Shown piece by piece: positions 33,471-43,291 of a stretch of 64,000 nt of DNA. The translations under genes were made by a program, and so were the position numbers. The notes beneath the pieces were generated by a model, which saw only the letters and a program-made list of their open reading frames with translations, made no database searches and was not told where the DNA came from. The stretch is from Christensenellaceae bacterium Phil7 (GTDB lineage: Bacteria; Bacillota; Clostridia; Christensenellales; CAG-138). Numbering within the stretch: the first letter of the stretch is position 1; every line of letters starts with the position of its first letter. The stretch covers positions 1 to 64,000 of the forward strand of contig MSGV01000029.1 of assembly GCA_001940845.1 (NCBI GenBank), written 5' to 3'.

Positions 33471-34370
33471 TCATCGTCCATAAAGTTCCTTCACATACCT
33501 CAGTGCATCCTGAACAGCATGAAATTCGGAATTTTCTGCTTTCAAAAGTTCATTTGAATATTTACTAAAGAAATCAGGTTCATCCCTTACGGCCATTGCA
33601 ATAGCTTCAGCTGTAAGTCTGCCTTGGCTCGTCATGTTTCTTCCAATCAGTTTTCTGGCATCCGATGTATCGCCTGCTATCAGTCTTGCGGTGTCAAACG
33701 CATTGAGTAAGCTACAATTCGGCTTGATTGAATCGGTTTTATGATTTCTTGGACAAGCATACTGACAGATCTCGCAGCCTATGTATGTCATCTGCTGTGC
33801 CTTTACCCAGTCAGGATGTTCTGCTGATTCCATAGCAAAGCGCATACATCGATCTGAGCTCAATCCATTCTCACCTATAGCAGTTACAGGACATGCACTT
33901 ATGCATTCGGTGCAAAATCCACATTCATAATCCTTCTCATCGTAGCTGATAGGTTCAAGCATATCTATTGCAACTGCATGCAGCACCACACGTGTACCCA
34001 AGCCCGGAATTGATACAAGTGAACTACGGCATTGTGTACCAACTCCTGAACGAAGGAGCTGCGGCTTGATTGGAATTTCAACCTTTTCCGCACGAATTCC
34101 CTCTCTAACCAACTCTGATATTAAGCGCTTGCAGGAATGATATGATGCATTAGACGCAATATAATACGCAGGTATATGCTCCAACAAATCAAACTGAGCA
34201 TATGGATACACCAATATCGCAATACAGGATGCGAATGAAAGTTCTTTTTTTGCATCCATTATCAAATTATATTTATTTTCGGGCATGAAATCAAAGCTCA
34301 TTGGAGCTGTAAAATAGACGCGCGCAAAGCCGTATGTGTTAGCAAGCTTTTCAAAGCATGAATAATCCAT
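33471..34370 (-). CDS. QueG-like double-cluster 4Fe-4S protein (epoxyqueuosine reductase family)
   Basis: CGFCTECISACPVTAIGENGLSSDRCMRFAM...IGCEICQYACPRNH. Confidence 0.75.
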   Translation of the reverse strand: MDYSCFEKLANTYGFARVYFTAPMSFDFMPENKYNLIMDAKKELSFASCIAILVYPYAQFDLLEHIPAYYIASNASYHSCKRLISELVREGIRAEKVEIPIKPQLLRSGVGTQCRSSLVSIPGLGTRVVLHAVAIDMLEPISYDEKDYECGFCTECISACPVTAIGENGLSSDRCMRFAMESAEHPDWVKAQQMTYIGCEICQYACPRNHKTDSIKPNCSLLNAFDTARLIAGDTSDARKLIGRNMTSQGRLTAEAIAMAVRDEPDFFSKYSNELLKAENSEFHAVQDALRYVKELYGR

Positions 34371-34468
34371 ACTTAAATTCTATCATACCAAATCGTTTCT
34401 TTCAAGTCTGCATATTTCCGCCAGCGGAGCATATACCTTAATAAGATTCTACCAAGGAGGTCCGATCA

Positions 34469-34771
34469 ATGATCGACAACAAACCAAGCATCGAAAGCAC
34501 TGGCCCTATGAGGCTAAGAAGCCATTCCATACATATTGAAAACCGTGAATATGCAAGCATTACAGGGGTTAAGGATGTACTGAGTTTTAACGAGAACGAA
34601 ATCGTGCTACTATCAGATGGGGGAGGTATGACGATCGAAGGAAATGACCTGCATATAACCAAGCTGAATTTAGATGAAGGACAGATCATAATCGAAGGAC
34701 AGGTTACTGCGCTTGATTATGATGATATCCAAGCTCCGAGAGGCTCTATCTTCTCTCGTATGTTTCACTGA
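34469..34771 (+). CDS. yabP: sporulation protein YabP
   Basis: HSIHIENREYASITGVKDVLSFNENEIVLLSDGGGMTIEGNDLHITKLNLDEGQIIIEGQVTALDY; paired with yabQ. Confidence 0.93.
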   Translation: MIDNKPSIESTGPMRLRSHSIHIENREYASITGVKDVLSFNENEIVLLSDGGGMTIEGNDLHITKLNLDEGQIIIEGQVTALDYDDIQAPRGSIFSRMFH

Positions 34772-35118
34772 TGTATAATTCTTTAAACGAAATCCCAATT
34801 TTCTTGTACTGTCTGCGTACCGGCCTTCTAATTGGCATATGCTATGAGATGTTTCGATTATTTCGGTTAAGCGGAAACCGTATTGTTAATGGTATAATTG
34901 ATGCTGCATTCGGAATAATCGCAGTCTCAGCAGCAGCATTGACGCTGCTTTACTGCAATGACGGCATCCTGCGCGCATATGAATTCGCTGGAATGTTCAT
35001 AGGAGCTTTCATCTATTATAAATATCCCGGCCGCTTAATACGCATGGCCTTTGCGGCAATTCGAGTTCGAATGGAGCAAAAACGCAGAACAAAACATGGC
35101 GGACACAGCAAAGCGTAA
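34771..35118 (+). CDS. yabQ: spore cortex biosynthesis protein YabQ
   Basis: Multi-TM small protein immediately after yabP (stop/start overlap); GICYEMFRLFR motif. Confidence 0.88.
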   Translation: MYNSLNEIPIFLYCLRTGLLIGICYEMFRLFRLSGNRIVNGIIDAAFGIIAVSAAALTLLYCNDGILRAYEFAGMFIGAFIYYKYPGRLIRMAFAAIRVRMEQKRRTKHGGHSKA

Positions 35119-35147
35119 TTGCAGCTGTGTCCGTAAAAGCGAGAAAA

Positions 35148-35747
35148 CTATTTCACAGGTTCTGTCTTTTCCGTCGTACCCGGCTCTTGGGTCTTCATGT
35201 ACGCAACACCCCATGTATTTGCATAGCTTTCGACGACCCATTTCCCATCTTTCCAAACAAGATTTATGTCATAACCGGATGTATCATTATCTGAAATAAA
35301 AGCTGAAAGCTTTACAATCACCGAATCGGTATCGGTATCACCAACTTTTGTGAAGGTAAATATCTTACCCTTCCCCATCTTGTATGTATTTTCGTCTTTG
35401 CCGTAAAAATCGCCGTCCCCCTTTTCTATATAGCCTTTTTCTATAAGCTCATCAAAGCTGTACGGCATTACCGCAGCATTTCCATCTGAAGCATATTCTG
35501 CAATATAGCTTTCAATGGCATCCGGAATCTCATCAAAACTCCAGCATTCTATATGAAAGGTTAGATACTCAACTTTGGAATGGTTGTCATCCTTGGGACA
35601 GACGGCTGCAATAGCCGTAAATAAAGCTGCTTCCTCTCGTGTCAATCCCTCTGGAATCTCGTATCCCGTATTCTTTTTGCATGCTAGAGCCGATATAAGC
35701 ATCAATACTGAAAGCATGACGGCAACAAACCTTGTTATTCTCTTCAT
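35148..35747 (-). CDS. putative lipoprotein, unknown function
   Basis: MKRITRFVAVMLSVLMLISALAC|KK lipobox; RBS-like sequence upstream. Confidence 0.75.
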   Translation of the reverse strand: MKRITRFVAVMLSVLMLISALACKKNTGYEIPEGLTREEAALFTAIAAVCPKDDNHSKVEYLTFHIECWSFDEIPDAIESYIAEYASDGNAAVMPYSFDELIEKGYIEKGDGDFYGKDENTYKMGKGKIFTFTKVGDTDTDSVIVKLSAFISDNDTSGYDINLVWKDGKWVVESYANTWGVAYMKTQEPGTTEKTEPVK

Positions 35748-36077
35748 ATTTCCTCCTGAATTGGCTCATACTGTTTTTGTGGATGAGCCCTGAAAAGCTG
35801 CCGTAATTTATAAGCGGCTCCGTAATATTATAACACTGAATAAGGATTTTTGCAAATGTTTTTTTATATTTATAATGAAGCGGCTTTAATTATGTGCATT
35901 TTTATATTATCTTTTTGGTGCTACTCGGATAAATGTGGACTAAATGTTAATTTTTACTTATGTCACAGAAAGTTCACATTTTTCTATTGCAATTTCCTTC
36001 CGATTTGAGTAAAATACATTCGCCAAGGAAATTTCTTGGAAAGCTAAGCCAATCGCAAATCTATGGAGGTCATAGTC

Positions 36078-37283
36078 ATGCGCAAAACATTTTGTATTCT
36101 TCTATGTGTCGCTATGCTGATTCCGGCCTGGGCCTGTATCAATACACAGCCCGATGAACCAACGCCGAATCCACCAGCCGATTCGCAGAGCGTATATGTA
36201 TCTTCTACTCCCTATTCCACCCCGACTCGTACGCCGGGCATTACTTTTGATACGACGATCAGCCCTGCTCCTACCGATGCAGCAACGGAGCCGTCTACTA
36301 GTGCGCCCTCGCTCACCGCTGTACCTACGCCTACCCCTCGCCCAACGCCTAAACCAACGCCATATTGCAACCCAATACCCACGAGCGAATCTGAGCTCAA
36401 GCTTGCAAATGCCGGCAAAAAGTTCATGGCAAAGCTAAAATCCAAAGAGGGCTATGAGAAGCTGGATCTAAAGGCAAAATATGGCTACCCTTACCTCATA
36501 TGTATCAATAATATCAATAGCTGCGTCACCGTTTTCTGCGTTGACGAAAACGGTGAGTATACTCGTCCTTATTCATCTATGATCTGCACTGGCGGAGCGG
36601 ATACTCCGGAAGGGATATTTAAAACACCGGCTAAATATAGTTGGCACGTCCTAATGGGGCCATGCTACGGCCAGTACTGCACACGTATTGTTGGCGGCAT
36701 ATTATTCCATTCAGTGCCTTATAACACTATGCATAAGTATGATCTTATGTATAAGTCTTATAATCGCCTTGGTTGGATTATATCCCATGGCTGCGTCAGG
36801 CTTGCCGTTAATGATGCTAAATGGATCTTTGATAATTGCCCTCTCGGAACAACTGTGGTCATATATAATGATAAATCAAGCGTTGGTCCCATGGGAAGAC
36901 CTCAGCCGATACGCATCGATGCATCTAACCTATTTCTGCGTGGTTGGGATCCCACCGACCCCGATAAAGCCAACCCTTATGGCGATGAATTCAAAGCCGG
37001 GTCTACGCTGCGCTCAGAGCTTGCTCGGGCAGATTATGAATACGCTATGAAGCATCATCTTTGGGATAGCAGTATAAATCCTGCTGAACGCCCGACCCCC
37101 ACGCCGAACTTTACTCCCACTCCTGCGCCGACTCAGGTTCCAGCCACTACGAATACACCGATACCTTCAAGTACGCCTGAATCGACGTACACTTCTGAGC
37201 CCACCTTTACTCCGGATATTCCGGTCACAAACTTGCCGACGCCTACGCCGATTTATACGCCGTCTCCCTCATCCGGCAATTGA
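36078..37283 (+). CDS. YkuD-type L,D-transpeptidase lipoprotein with Pro/Thr-rich flanking regions
   Basis: Catalytic motif ISHGCVRLAVNDAKWIFDNCPLGTTVVIY; lipobox AWAC; PT-rich segments on both sides. Confidence 0.92.
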   Translation: MRKTFCILLCVAMLIPAWACINTQPDEPTPNPPADSQSVYVSSTPYSTPTRTPGITFDTTISPAPTDAATEPSTSAPSLTAVPTPTPRPTPKPTPYCNPIPTSESELKLANAGKKFMAKLKSKEGYEKLDLKAKYGYPYLICINNINSCVTVFCVDENGEYTRPYSSMICTGGADTPEGIFKTPAKYSWHVLMGPCYGQYCTRIVGGILFHSVPYNTMHKYDLMYKSYNRLGWIISHGCVRLAVNDAKWIFDNCPLGTTVVIYNDKSSVGPMGRPQPIRIDASNLFLRGWDPTDPDKANPYGDEFKAGSTLRSELARADYEYAMKHHLWDSSINPAERPTPTPNFTPTPAPTQVPATTNTPIPSSTPESTYTSEPTFTPDIPVTNLPTPTPIYTPSPSSGN

Positions 37284-37292
37284 ACAGATAGT

Positions 37293-37325
37293 GAGCCCAA
37301 CTCCAATTGAAGTTGGGCTTCAACG
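37293..37325 (+). terminator. terminator after L,D-transpeptidase
   Basis: AGCCCAACT-ccaattga-AGTTGGGCT followed by T-containing tail. Confidence 0.65.
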
Positions 37326-37423
37326 TATTTATGGAGCAAATGAGTTCTCATGTATTTATATGTACTAACGCAAAGTTTTCATCAAGCTTGTGATAATTTA
37401 ATAATATAGAAACGGAGCAGCCC

Positions 37424-38386
37424 ATGAAGCAACCGAATAATAATTATGATGCAGCATTATTTAAATCTATACTTGGTCTTGCTAATCTTTTGACATTTGG
37501 CGATGTTGCATCATATTCTCTTCATGCCCTCAATAGCAACGAACAAGGCTTCTCAGGAGCCAAACTTTGCAGGGCATATGTTTATTTAAAAGACGGTGAA
37601 TTCAAAACCATGGTGTTGAAAAAAACGGAGCTTAAAGAGCGCATGGCTATGCATACGCTTACAGTACAGGGTCATAAGCATACTCCTGCTGCATATTCTT
37701 CGGATTTAACATCTTCCGAACCCAATTGGATAGCTATGGAAGATCTGGCAGAACAGCGTTCAAGCATTATAAACAATATAGATTGGAAGAGTTCCGTTGC
37801 ATCGGCAATTGCAGAAATTCACCTGAACAATTTAGGAAATGCTTGCATGTCTTCCTGGCTTCCTACCGCAGACAAAGTATACTGGACTAACATTGCTTCA
37901 ATTATATCGCTGGATCACTTTGAGCAGGCTGCATCCAGCAACAATGCATTTTTTAATGAATTTGGATCATACCTACCATCTCTCCGAAGGAATGCTGCTC
38001 GCTTTATTAACGATATGACTGCCTTATCTGCCGAAAAGAGCTGTTTAACCCTTACCCACGGCGATATTCAGTCGCCATCCGGAGATCATGTCTATAATTG
38101 CAGCGGTGTGCCCTATATCATTGATTTTGGATTTTGCAGCTATGCGCCATTTTACATTGATTTAGTAAGCTATTTTGATTTTGACGATATCGATATTTGC
38201 TACGCCGCTTTTAGTTCTCAAGGAGTCCACTTATCTAAAACCGATTTTGAATACGGTTTTCGTGCTGCATTTTGTTATGGAGGCTTTCTCTATTTCTATC
38301 CGGCTATCATGAATTATCTGTGTAAGCCTAATCTTGCTGCTAGAAACAGGCTGAATGAACTGATTGCCCAAGCATTACTGCGATAA
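37424..38386 (+). CDS. aminoglycoside phosphotransferase / kinase-like fold protein
   Basis: SCLTLTHGDIQSPSG...YIIDFGFCSYAPFYIDLVSYFDF: Brenner-like HGD and DFG motifs. Confidence 0.75.
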   Translation: MKQPNNNYDAALFKSILGLANLLTFGDVASYSLHALNSNEQGFSGAKLCRAYVYLKDGEFKTMVLKKTELKERMAMHTLTVQGHKHTPAAYSSDLTSSEPNWIAMEDLAEQRSSIINNIDWKSSVASAIAEIHLNNLGNACMSSWLPTADKVYWTNIASIISLDHFEQAASSNNAFFNEFGSYLPSLRRNAARFINDMTALSAEKSCLTLTHGDIQSPSGDHVYNCSGVPYIIDFGFCSYAPFYIDLVSYFDFDDIDICYAAFSSQGVHLSKTDFEYGFRAAFCYGGFLYFYPAIMNYLCKPNLAARNRLNELIAQALLR

Positions 38387-38475
38387 ACTTTATCCTTGTT
38401 TAACATCTGAATTGGACACTAACCCACCATATGCAAGGATTCGATCATAACCAGGTCGAGCAACCGACAAAACAA

Positions 38476-38727
38476 TCAGTCTAAATACTCCCCGCAATGT
38501 GGACAGTAGGATGTCCAAAATCCCTTGAGCGGAAGTATATGCCCACATGCAGGACAACGAACAGTAATAAGCCCATACACAAGTCCTCCTAACACGATCA
38601 TACCGCAGCCTATCGTAAGCGGATGTATGGGATCAACCCCAAAAACCCAAGCAGAACCGGCAAAAGCGATCATGCCAATTATAATTATGCCATTCATAAT
38701 AAGCCTACAAATATTTGGATTGCGCAT
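38476..38727 (-). CDS. small membrane protein with C-terminal zinc ribbon
   Basis: Two TM segments then CPACGHILPLKGFWTSYCPHCGEYLD. Confidence 0.75.
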   Translation of the reverse strand: MRNPNICRLIMNGIIIIGMIAFAGSAWVFGVDPIHPLTIGCGMIVLGGLVYGLITVRCPACGHILPLKGFWTSYCPHCGEYLD

Positions 38728-38848
38728 GCTCTATTGCTCCTTCATTATATAAGCCAATTATATCACCAGCATTACTATGCATTCAATCTGATTTCTGTAA
38801 TATCATTGTAAATTCATCATGATCATGTTTTTAACTATGAATTTTCGA

Positions 38849-38876
38849 GCACGGCATGATTATGACCATGCCGTGC
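38849..38876. terminator. perfect inverted repeat, possible terminator
   Basis: GCACGGCATG-attatgac-CATGCCGTGC. Confidence 0.5.
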
Positions 38877-38978
38877 CCATATAGCTAATTCATATTGCAT
38901 TTACATTCGGCTTCCTTCTGTATAACAGAAATTGTGCAAGTCTCAAAAAGTTTAACGCTAATTGAAAATATTACACTA

Positions 38979-40280
38979 TCAACCATTCCATTTCTTTATG
39001 GAATTTAATAATTGTTTAGCTCGTTTAGCAGCCTCATTAGTTGGCTCATCGCTTAGATCATAACGCGCCTGGCGGTATTCATCCGTAAGCTCTCCAACCT
39101 CTTCTCTCAAGTGCTGATCCAATAAAGAAGCCGTTATTTCAACCTCAGCGCAGGTATCCGCTCTCCGAAGTTTTCCGCCTCGACGATGAACGTATCGCAG
39201 AAATTCAGCATAGTAAAAACGAATTTTCAGTCTCGGTGAGCCATTGTATCGTGATAGTGGCCGTTGCTTCTTCTTTTCTGGCTCATCAACCATTTCGCAT
39301 ACTTCATTAGGATATCCATAGCTTACAGCACGCCTTCCACGCTTAAAAAGCTTTCTAATGATAAGATAGATTATAACAGAAACTATTGCCAATGCTAAAA
39401 CCGCTAATAAGAATCTAGCCAAATCATTTGAATTCTGCTCTACCTTGCCCGGAGCATTGGTCACAGTCTCATAGTTAGGAGCTGGAGTTATATCCATTCC
39501 ATTTTGTGACTCGCTCGGACTTAAAGGTTTAAGATTAAATGATGGATTCTTATTCTTTAAAAGCTGCTCAATCTGATACAGCATTTTGGACACCCAAATA
39601 AATAATGGATTAATTACATGCTCAGCAATAAGTTCCAAAAACCATTTTAGTGCATTGAGTAGCCCGGAAATGAACACTATAATGCATCCTGCAAAGAAAA
39701 TCAGAGTATCCCTGAGCTGCTTTTTATTGAATTCCGTTTCATCGACCATACCTGTCACTGCGCGCAGACCACGAAGCAGCAGTATGCCCATCACAACAGA
39801 TATTATTATTACCGGGATTGAATTTATCATTGCGGCAACTGTATAATCGGTATCCAGGAAGGAATCCTCTGTCCCACCTGTGAATATTCCCATAACGCAA
39901 AATAATAATGCGATAACTATCATCGTGAATTTAAACTTAGGTGCAAAATCACGATGTGTGGTATTATATTTAAGCGTTGAGGGCAGAATAAAGCTGAGCA
40001 GCACAAAGACGCTTTGAATTATATAAAATGCTTTTGGTCTCCTTAATATTATCAAAAAAACAAAACCGATCAATGATAAAATTATGCCAGCTATCCTAAG
40101 CATTTCTTCGTGCTTTTGCAGCTTCGGGATTATCACTCCCAGCATAAAAACAAGCGTTCCAAGCCAGAGCATCATATAACACCCAAGCGGATACATTGCG
40201 CCGGTGAAGCTCCCTGCAAACACACTGATCACAACAAATAATATGCCAACGATAAATGAAACGCGAAGAAACCTATTCAT
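38979..40280 (-). CDS. multi-TM protein with C-terminal DUF4129-like domain
   Basis: Eight or more hydrophobic segments; C-terminal region RIRFYYAEFLRYVHRRGGKLRRADTCAEVEI...LTDEYRQARYDLSDEPT. Confidence 0.75.
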   Translation of the reverse strand: MNRFLRVSFIVGILFVVISVFAGSFTGAMYPLGCYMMLWLGTLVFMLGVIIPKLQKHEEMLRIAGIILSLIGFVFLIILRRPKAFYIIQSVFVLLSFILPSTLKYNTTHRDFAPKFKFTMIVIALLFCVMGIFTGGTEDSFLDTDYTVAAMINSIPVIIISVVMGILLLRGLRAVTGMVDETEFNKKQLRDTLIFFAGCIIVFISGLLNALKWFLELIAEHVINPLFIWVSKMLYQIEQLLKNKNPSFNLKPLSPSESQNGMDITPAPNYETVTNAPGKVEQNSNDLARFLLAVLALAIVSVIIYLIIRKLFKRGRRAVSYGYPNEVCEMVDEPEKKKQRPLSRYNGSPRLKIRFYYAEFLRYVHRRGGKLRRADTCAEVEITASLLDQHLREEVGELTDEYRQARYDLSDEPTNEAAKRAKQLLNSIKKWNG

Positions 40281-40963
40281 TACATCACCTCCATCCGCTT
40301 TGCTTCATGTGCCAGAGCTTCCCATTCTTTTCTGTCCTGGTTAACCATCGTTTTCGATTGCATGGCTTCACTCTTAGCAGCTTCTTCCGCCCTCTTCCTT
40401 TCCGCTTCCGTCTCTTCATTTACATAATCCTCTGCAAAGACGGTAACAATTTCGGTACCGTAACTGCTTTTGACATGTGCGAGATCTGCCATCAACGATT
40501 CCTCACGACGATTGGTTATAAAAACGAGCGTATGCTCGCGAAATGCTCCGGAACATACTTCAGCCAGCAAAATATCGGTAGAACAGGTTTCACCATTCTT
40601 TGCAAAACCAAGTCCATAGAGAATTCTATTGTATACATTGCCTCTTCCACCACTGCTGTGGAAGCTTGAAATGCCTTCATTAATTATTGCATTCGTAATA
40701 AACGTATATTCAATATTTCTGTCCTCAAGGTATTCACAGATTGTTCTTGCTGCTCTAAATTCGTATTCCTGTCGCTTGATATGCAATTCATATTCACCAT
40801 GATAAGCAGTGTCAAGAACGACAGTTACGGACTGTTTGCCTATCGGATCAAACTCCTTAACGATCAGCTTGTTTCTTACTGCTGACTGCTTCCAGCTTAT
40901 AGAACGTAGTGATTCGCGTCCTGTATATTCTCTATAGCCACAAACGGATATTGGATCCTCCAA
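40280..40963 (-). pseudogene. DUF58-domain protein, apparently missing its N-terminal region
   Basis: EDPISVCGYREYTGRESLRSISWKQSAVRNKLIVKEFDPIGKQSVTVVLDT is the DUF58 core; reading frame is open back to TGA near 41078 with no ATG and no TM helices. Confidence 0.6.
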
Positions 40964-41175
40964 AAGCTGCTTATTTAAAGCTATATCTTCAAAAGCATTT
41001 GTTAAAGTTTTAATGAATTCCTCATCTCTATACTCCCCCTTGAGTGGAACCCCTTTCTTTTTTGCGATTTTATATTTGGCTCAGTAAACATCCATACATG
41101 TATTTATCAAAATGGATGCATCCTCTTTATTATTATATCACGTTTGTTTCATAACGTACAGGATATAATTAAAAT

Positions 41176-41207
41176 AAGGAGCTCAACTTTTTAAAGTCGA
41201 GCTCCTT
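41176..41207. terminator. strong hairpin terminator between dockerin-protein gene and DUF58 gene
   Basis: AAGGAGCTCAACTTT-TT-AAAGTCGAGCTCCTT. Confidence 0.65.
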
Positions 41208-41235
41208 CTATCTAGCTAAAGATATCGATCAGTTT

Positions 41236-43221
41236 TTACAAACCCATTGCTGCACGAGCGATCAGGGTAGCATCAACGGTATTAACGTCACCATCGCCAT
41301 TGATATCTGCGATAGCAAGCTGATCCTCATTGAGCAGGTTAAGGCCGAGAACATGACGATGAACGAGGATTGCATCTGCAATAGTAACACTGCCGCTTCC
41401 ATCAACATCTCCGGGGATGCCGGACTGTCCGGAATATGCAACCTCATCGATCTTGACGCAGTCATCACCGCCGTTTACGCTGCCATCCTTTGTGAAACTC
41501 CAAACGAAGGTCACAGCACCATCAGCAGTTGCCGTATATGTATAGGTCTGCCAATTTGCATTGTTAGTGCCTGAAAGGTGAAGCTTCTGCTGACCATCAA
41601 CTGTGAAATTGAACCAGTCATAGTTATTCTCACTGCTATACTTATAATCGAAGGTGAGAGTCTCGCCGGCATGCATATTGATCGTTGCGGTAACTGAAGA
41701 GGTGGAGTTACCAACGCCGCCGTTGCCGCTCTTCGCATAGAACCTTCCATCTGCTTCTTCAGCAATGAAGGGATACTGCTCGGAAGTTCCGAATGCAATG
41801 GTGCCGCCCTCAACATTCAGAGAATCATACAGGCTGGTATCGATATTTACGGTTACAGCAACGGTTGCAGTACCGAATACCTGACCATCGACCATAACAG
41901 TACAGGTGACAGTAGTGGTACCGGGATTTACGCCAGTGATGTTTGCACGGCGGTTGTTTCCGTTTACGGTAGCAATATTCTCGTTAGCGGAAGTCCAAAC
42001 AAGCTCATACTGGTTTGCATTATCTGGTACACGACCGAAGGTAACGGTGGCTGACCTGCCAACGTACATTTCAACGGCATTTGTATCGAGGGTGAAGCTT
42101 TCAAGAGCTACAGGCTCTGCTTCGCCGAAGAGAGTCCATTCGCAATAAACGGTCTGCTCTGAATCGGGATTTGTGGGGAAATCGTCAACAGGGCTCATTA
42201 CAATGGGATATGCATCGCCGTGAGGATCTGGGGTTCCCCATCTATCCTTCATGGCCTGGAAAGCCTCGGCAACCGTGCCGCCCTCTTTCATGACATTCCA
42301 GAATGTTTCTTCATACTTATAGTCACCTACAAAGGTAACACTCTGAGAATAGCCATATACAACACCTGCGCCTGCTTCGAGCAATGCTGCACCGGTGGTA
42401 CCACGTCCTTGAAGCTTCATGCCTTCGCAGATTGCCATCCATACCATACAATTTGCAAGGGTATCGGGAGCATGATGTTGAATATATCTGCCATCGATAT
42501 ATGCTGCGCTGCCTGCATTGACTGCCCAACCATTGGAGAAATCTTCCTGAGTAATGCCATTCTTGGTTGTCAGGCAGAGATAGGAAGAGGTTCCGCTCTG
42601 AGTACCGTGGCTATCAAAAATAACGGTGCCCTTTTCAACGAAATTCTCTGCAATAGCCGGTCCGGTTGCAGCGGTGGACTGAATGAGGGTATATTCGCCG
42701 CCCGTTGCCTCAGCAATGGACTGAGCTTCACGCTTATACTGGTCTGTGAAGCTGCTATCGTGGCCATAATAGGGAGCTATGAGGAAGACATCGGGAGACT
42801 CGGCATCCTTAGTGCCAGTGCTGATCCCGCTGCCCTTAACTGTAACGAGCTGTTCATCTTCGGGAATGGGTGCAACATTCGTATTAAGCTCATTACGAAG
42901 CCTATAATTGTAGGCACAGTACATACCATCGACGGTGAAAAAGAAACCATCCTTGGTAAAGTCGGAGAAGCCGTCCCTGTCTATGAGGTCATTGCTCAAT
43001 GCAGCTTCATAAACTGCATTTATGACTTCAATACGGCTTGCACCTCTGTTCATTGCAGCTTCTTCTGCAACATTCAGGGTGTTCCATGCGTTGTCAAGCT
43101 TGCGCATCTGGGTTGCTTCGTATGCCGCTGCATCAATACTCTCTGCGAGGGTGGCAACGGGGACGAGAGCGAATACCAGAACGATCGCAAGAGCCATTGA
43201 TAGAACTCTACGGATTTTCAT
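41236..43221 (-). CDS. secreted caspase/gingipain-like cysteine peptidase candidate with Big2-like domain and C-terminal type I dockerin
   Basis: Signal peptide MKIRRVLSMALAIVLVFALVPVATLA; TVIFDSHG and VWMAICEG; Big2-like LDTNAVEMYVGRSATVTF...; dockerin GDVDGSGSVTIADAILVHRHVLG...ADINGDGDVNTVDATLIARAAMG. Confidence 0.8.
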   Translation of the reverse strand: MKIRRVLSMALAIVLVFALVPVATLAESIDAAAYEATQMRKLDNAWNTLNVAEEAAMNRGASRIEVINAVYEAALSNDLIDRDGFSDFTKDGFFFTVDGMYCAYNYRLRNELNTNVAPIPEDEQLVTVKGSGISTGTKDAESPDVFLIAPYYGHDSSFTDQYKREAQSIAEATGGEYTLIQSTAATGPAIAENFVEKGTVIFDSHGTQSGTSSYLCLTTKNGITQEDFSNGWAVNAGSAAYIDGRYIQHHAPDTLANCMVWMAICEGMKLQGRGTTGAALLEAGAGVVYGYSQSVTFVGDYKYEETFWNVMKEGGTVAEAFQAMKDRWGTPDPHGDAYPIVMSPVDDFPTNPDSEQTVYCEWTLFGEAEPVALESFTLDTNAVEMYVGRSATVTFGRVPDNANQYELVWTSANENIATVNGNNRRANITGVNPGTTTVTCTVMVDGQVFGTATVAVTVNIDTSLYDSLNVEGGTIAFGTSEQYPFIAEEADGRFYAKSGNGGVGNSTSSVTATINMHAGETLTFDYKYSSENNYDWFNFTVDGQQKLHLSGTNNANWQTYTYTATADGAVTFVWSFTKDGSVNGGDDCVKIDEVAYSGQSGIPGDVDGSGSVTIADAILVHRHVLGLNLLNEDQLAIADINGDGDVNTVDATLIARAAMGL

Positions 43222-43291
43222 TGGAATTCCTCCTTGTATTTTTTTGCTGTTTATACAGCACGAGAATAGCGTTGGCTATTGCTCAAATAAA

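Noticed and set aside
42220-43200. Plus-strand 326-aa ORF opposite the dockerin protein
   Set aside because: Antisense to a well-supported secreted protein; no domain signature; arises from skewed codon use.
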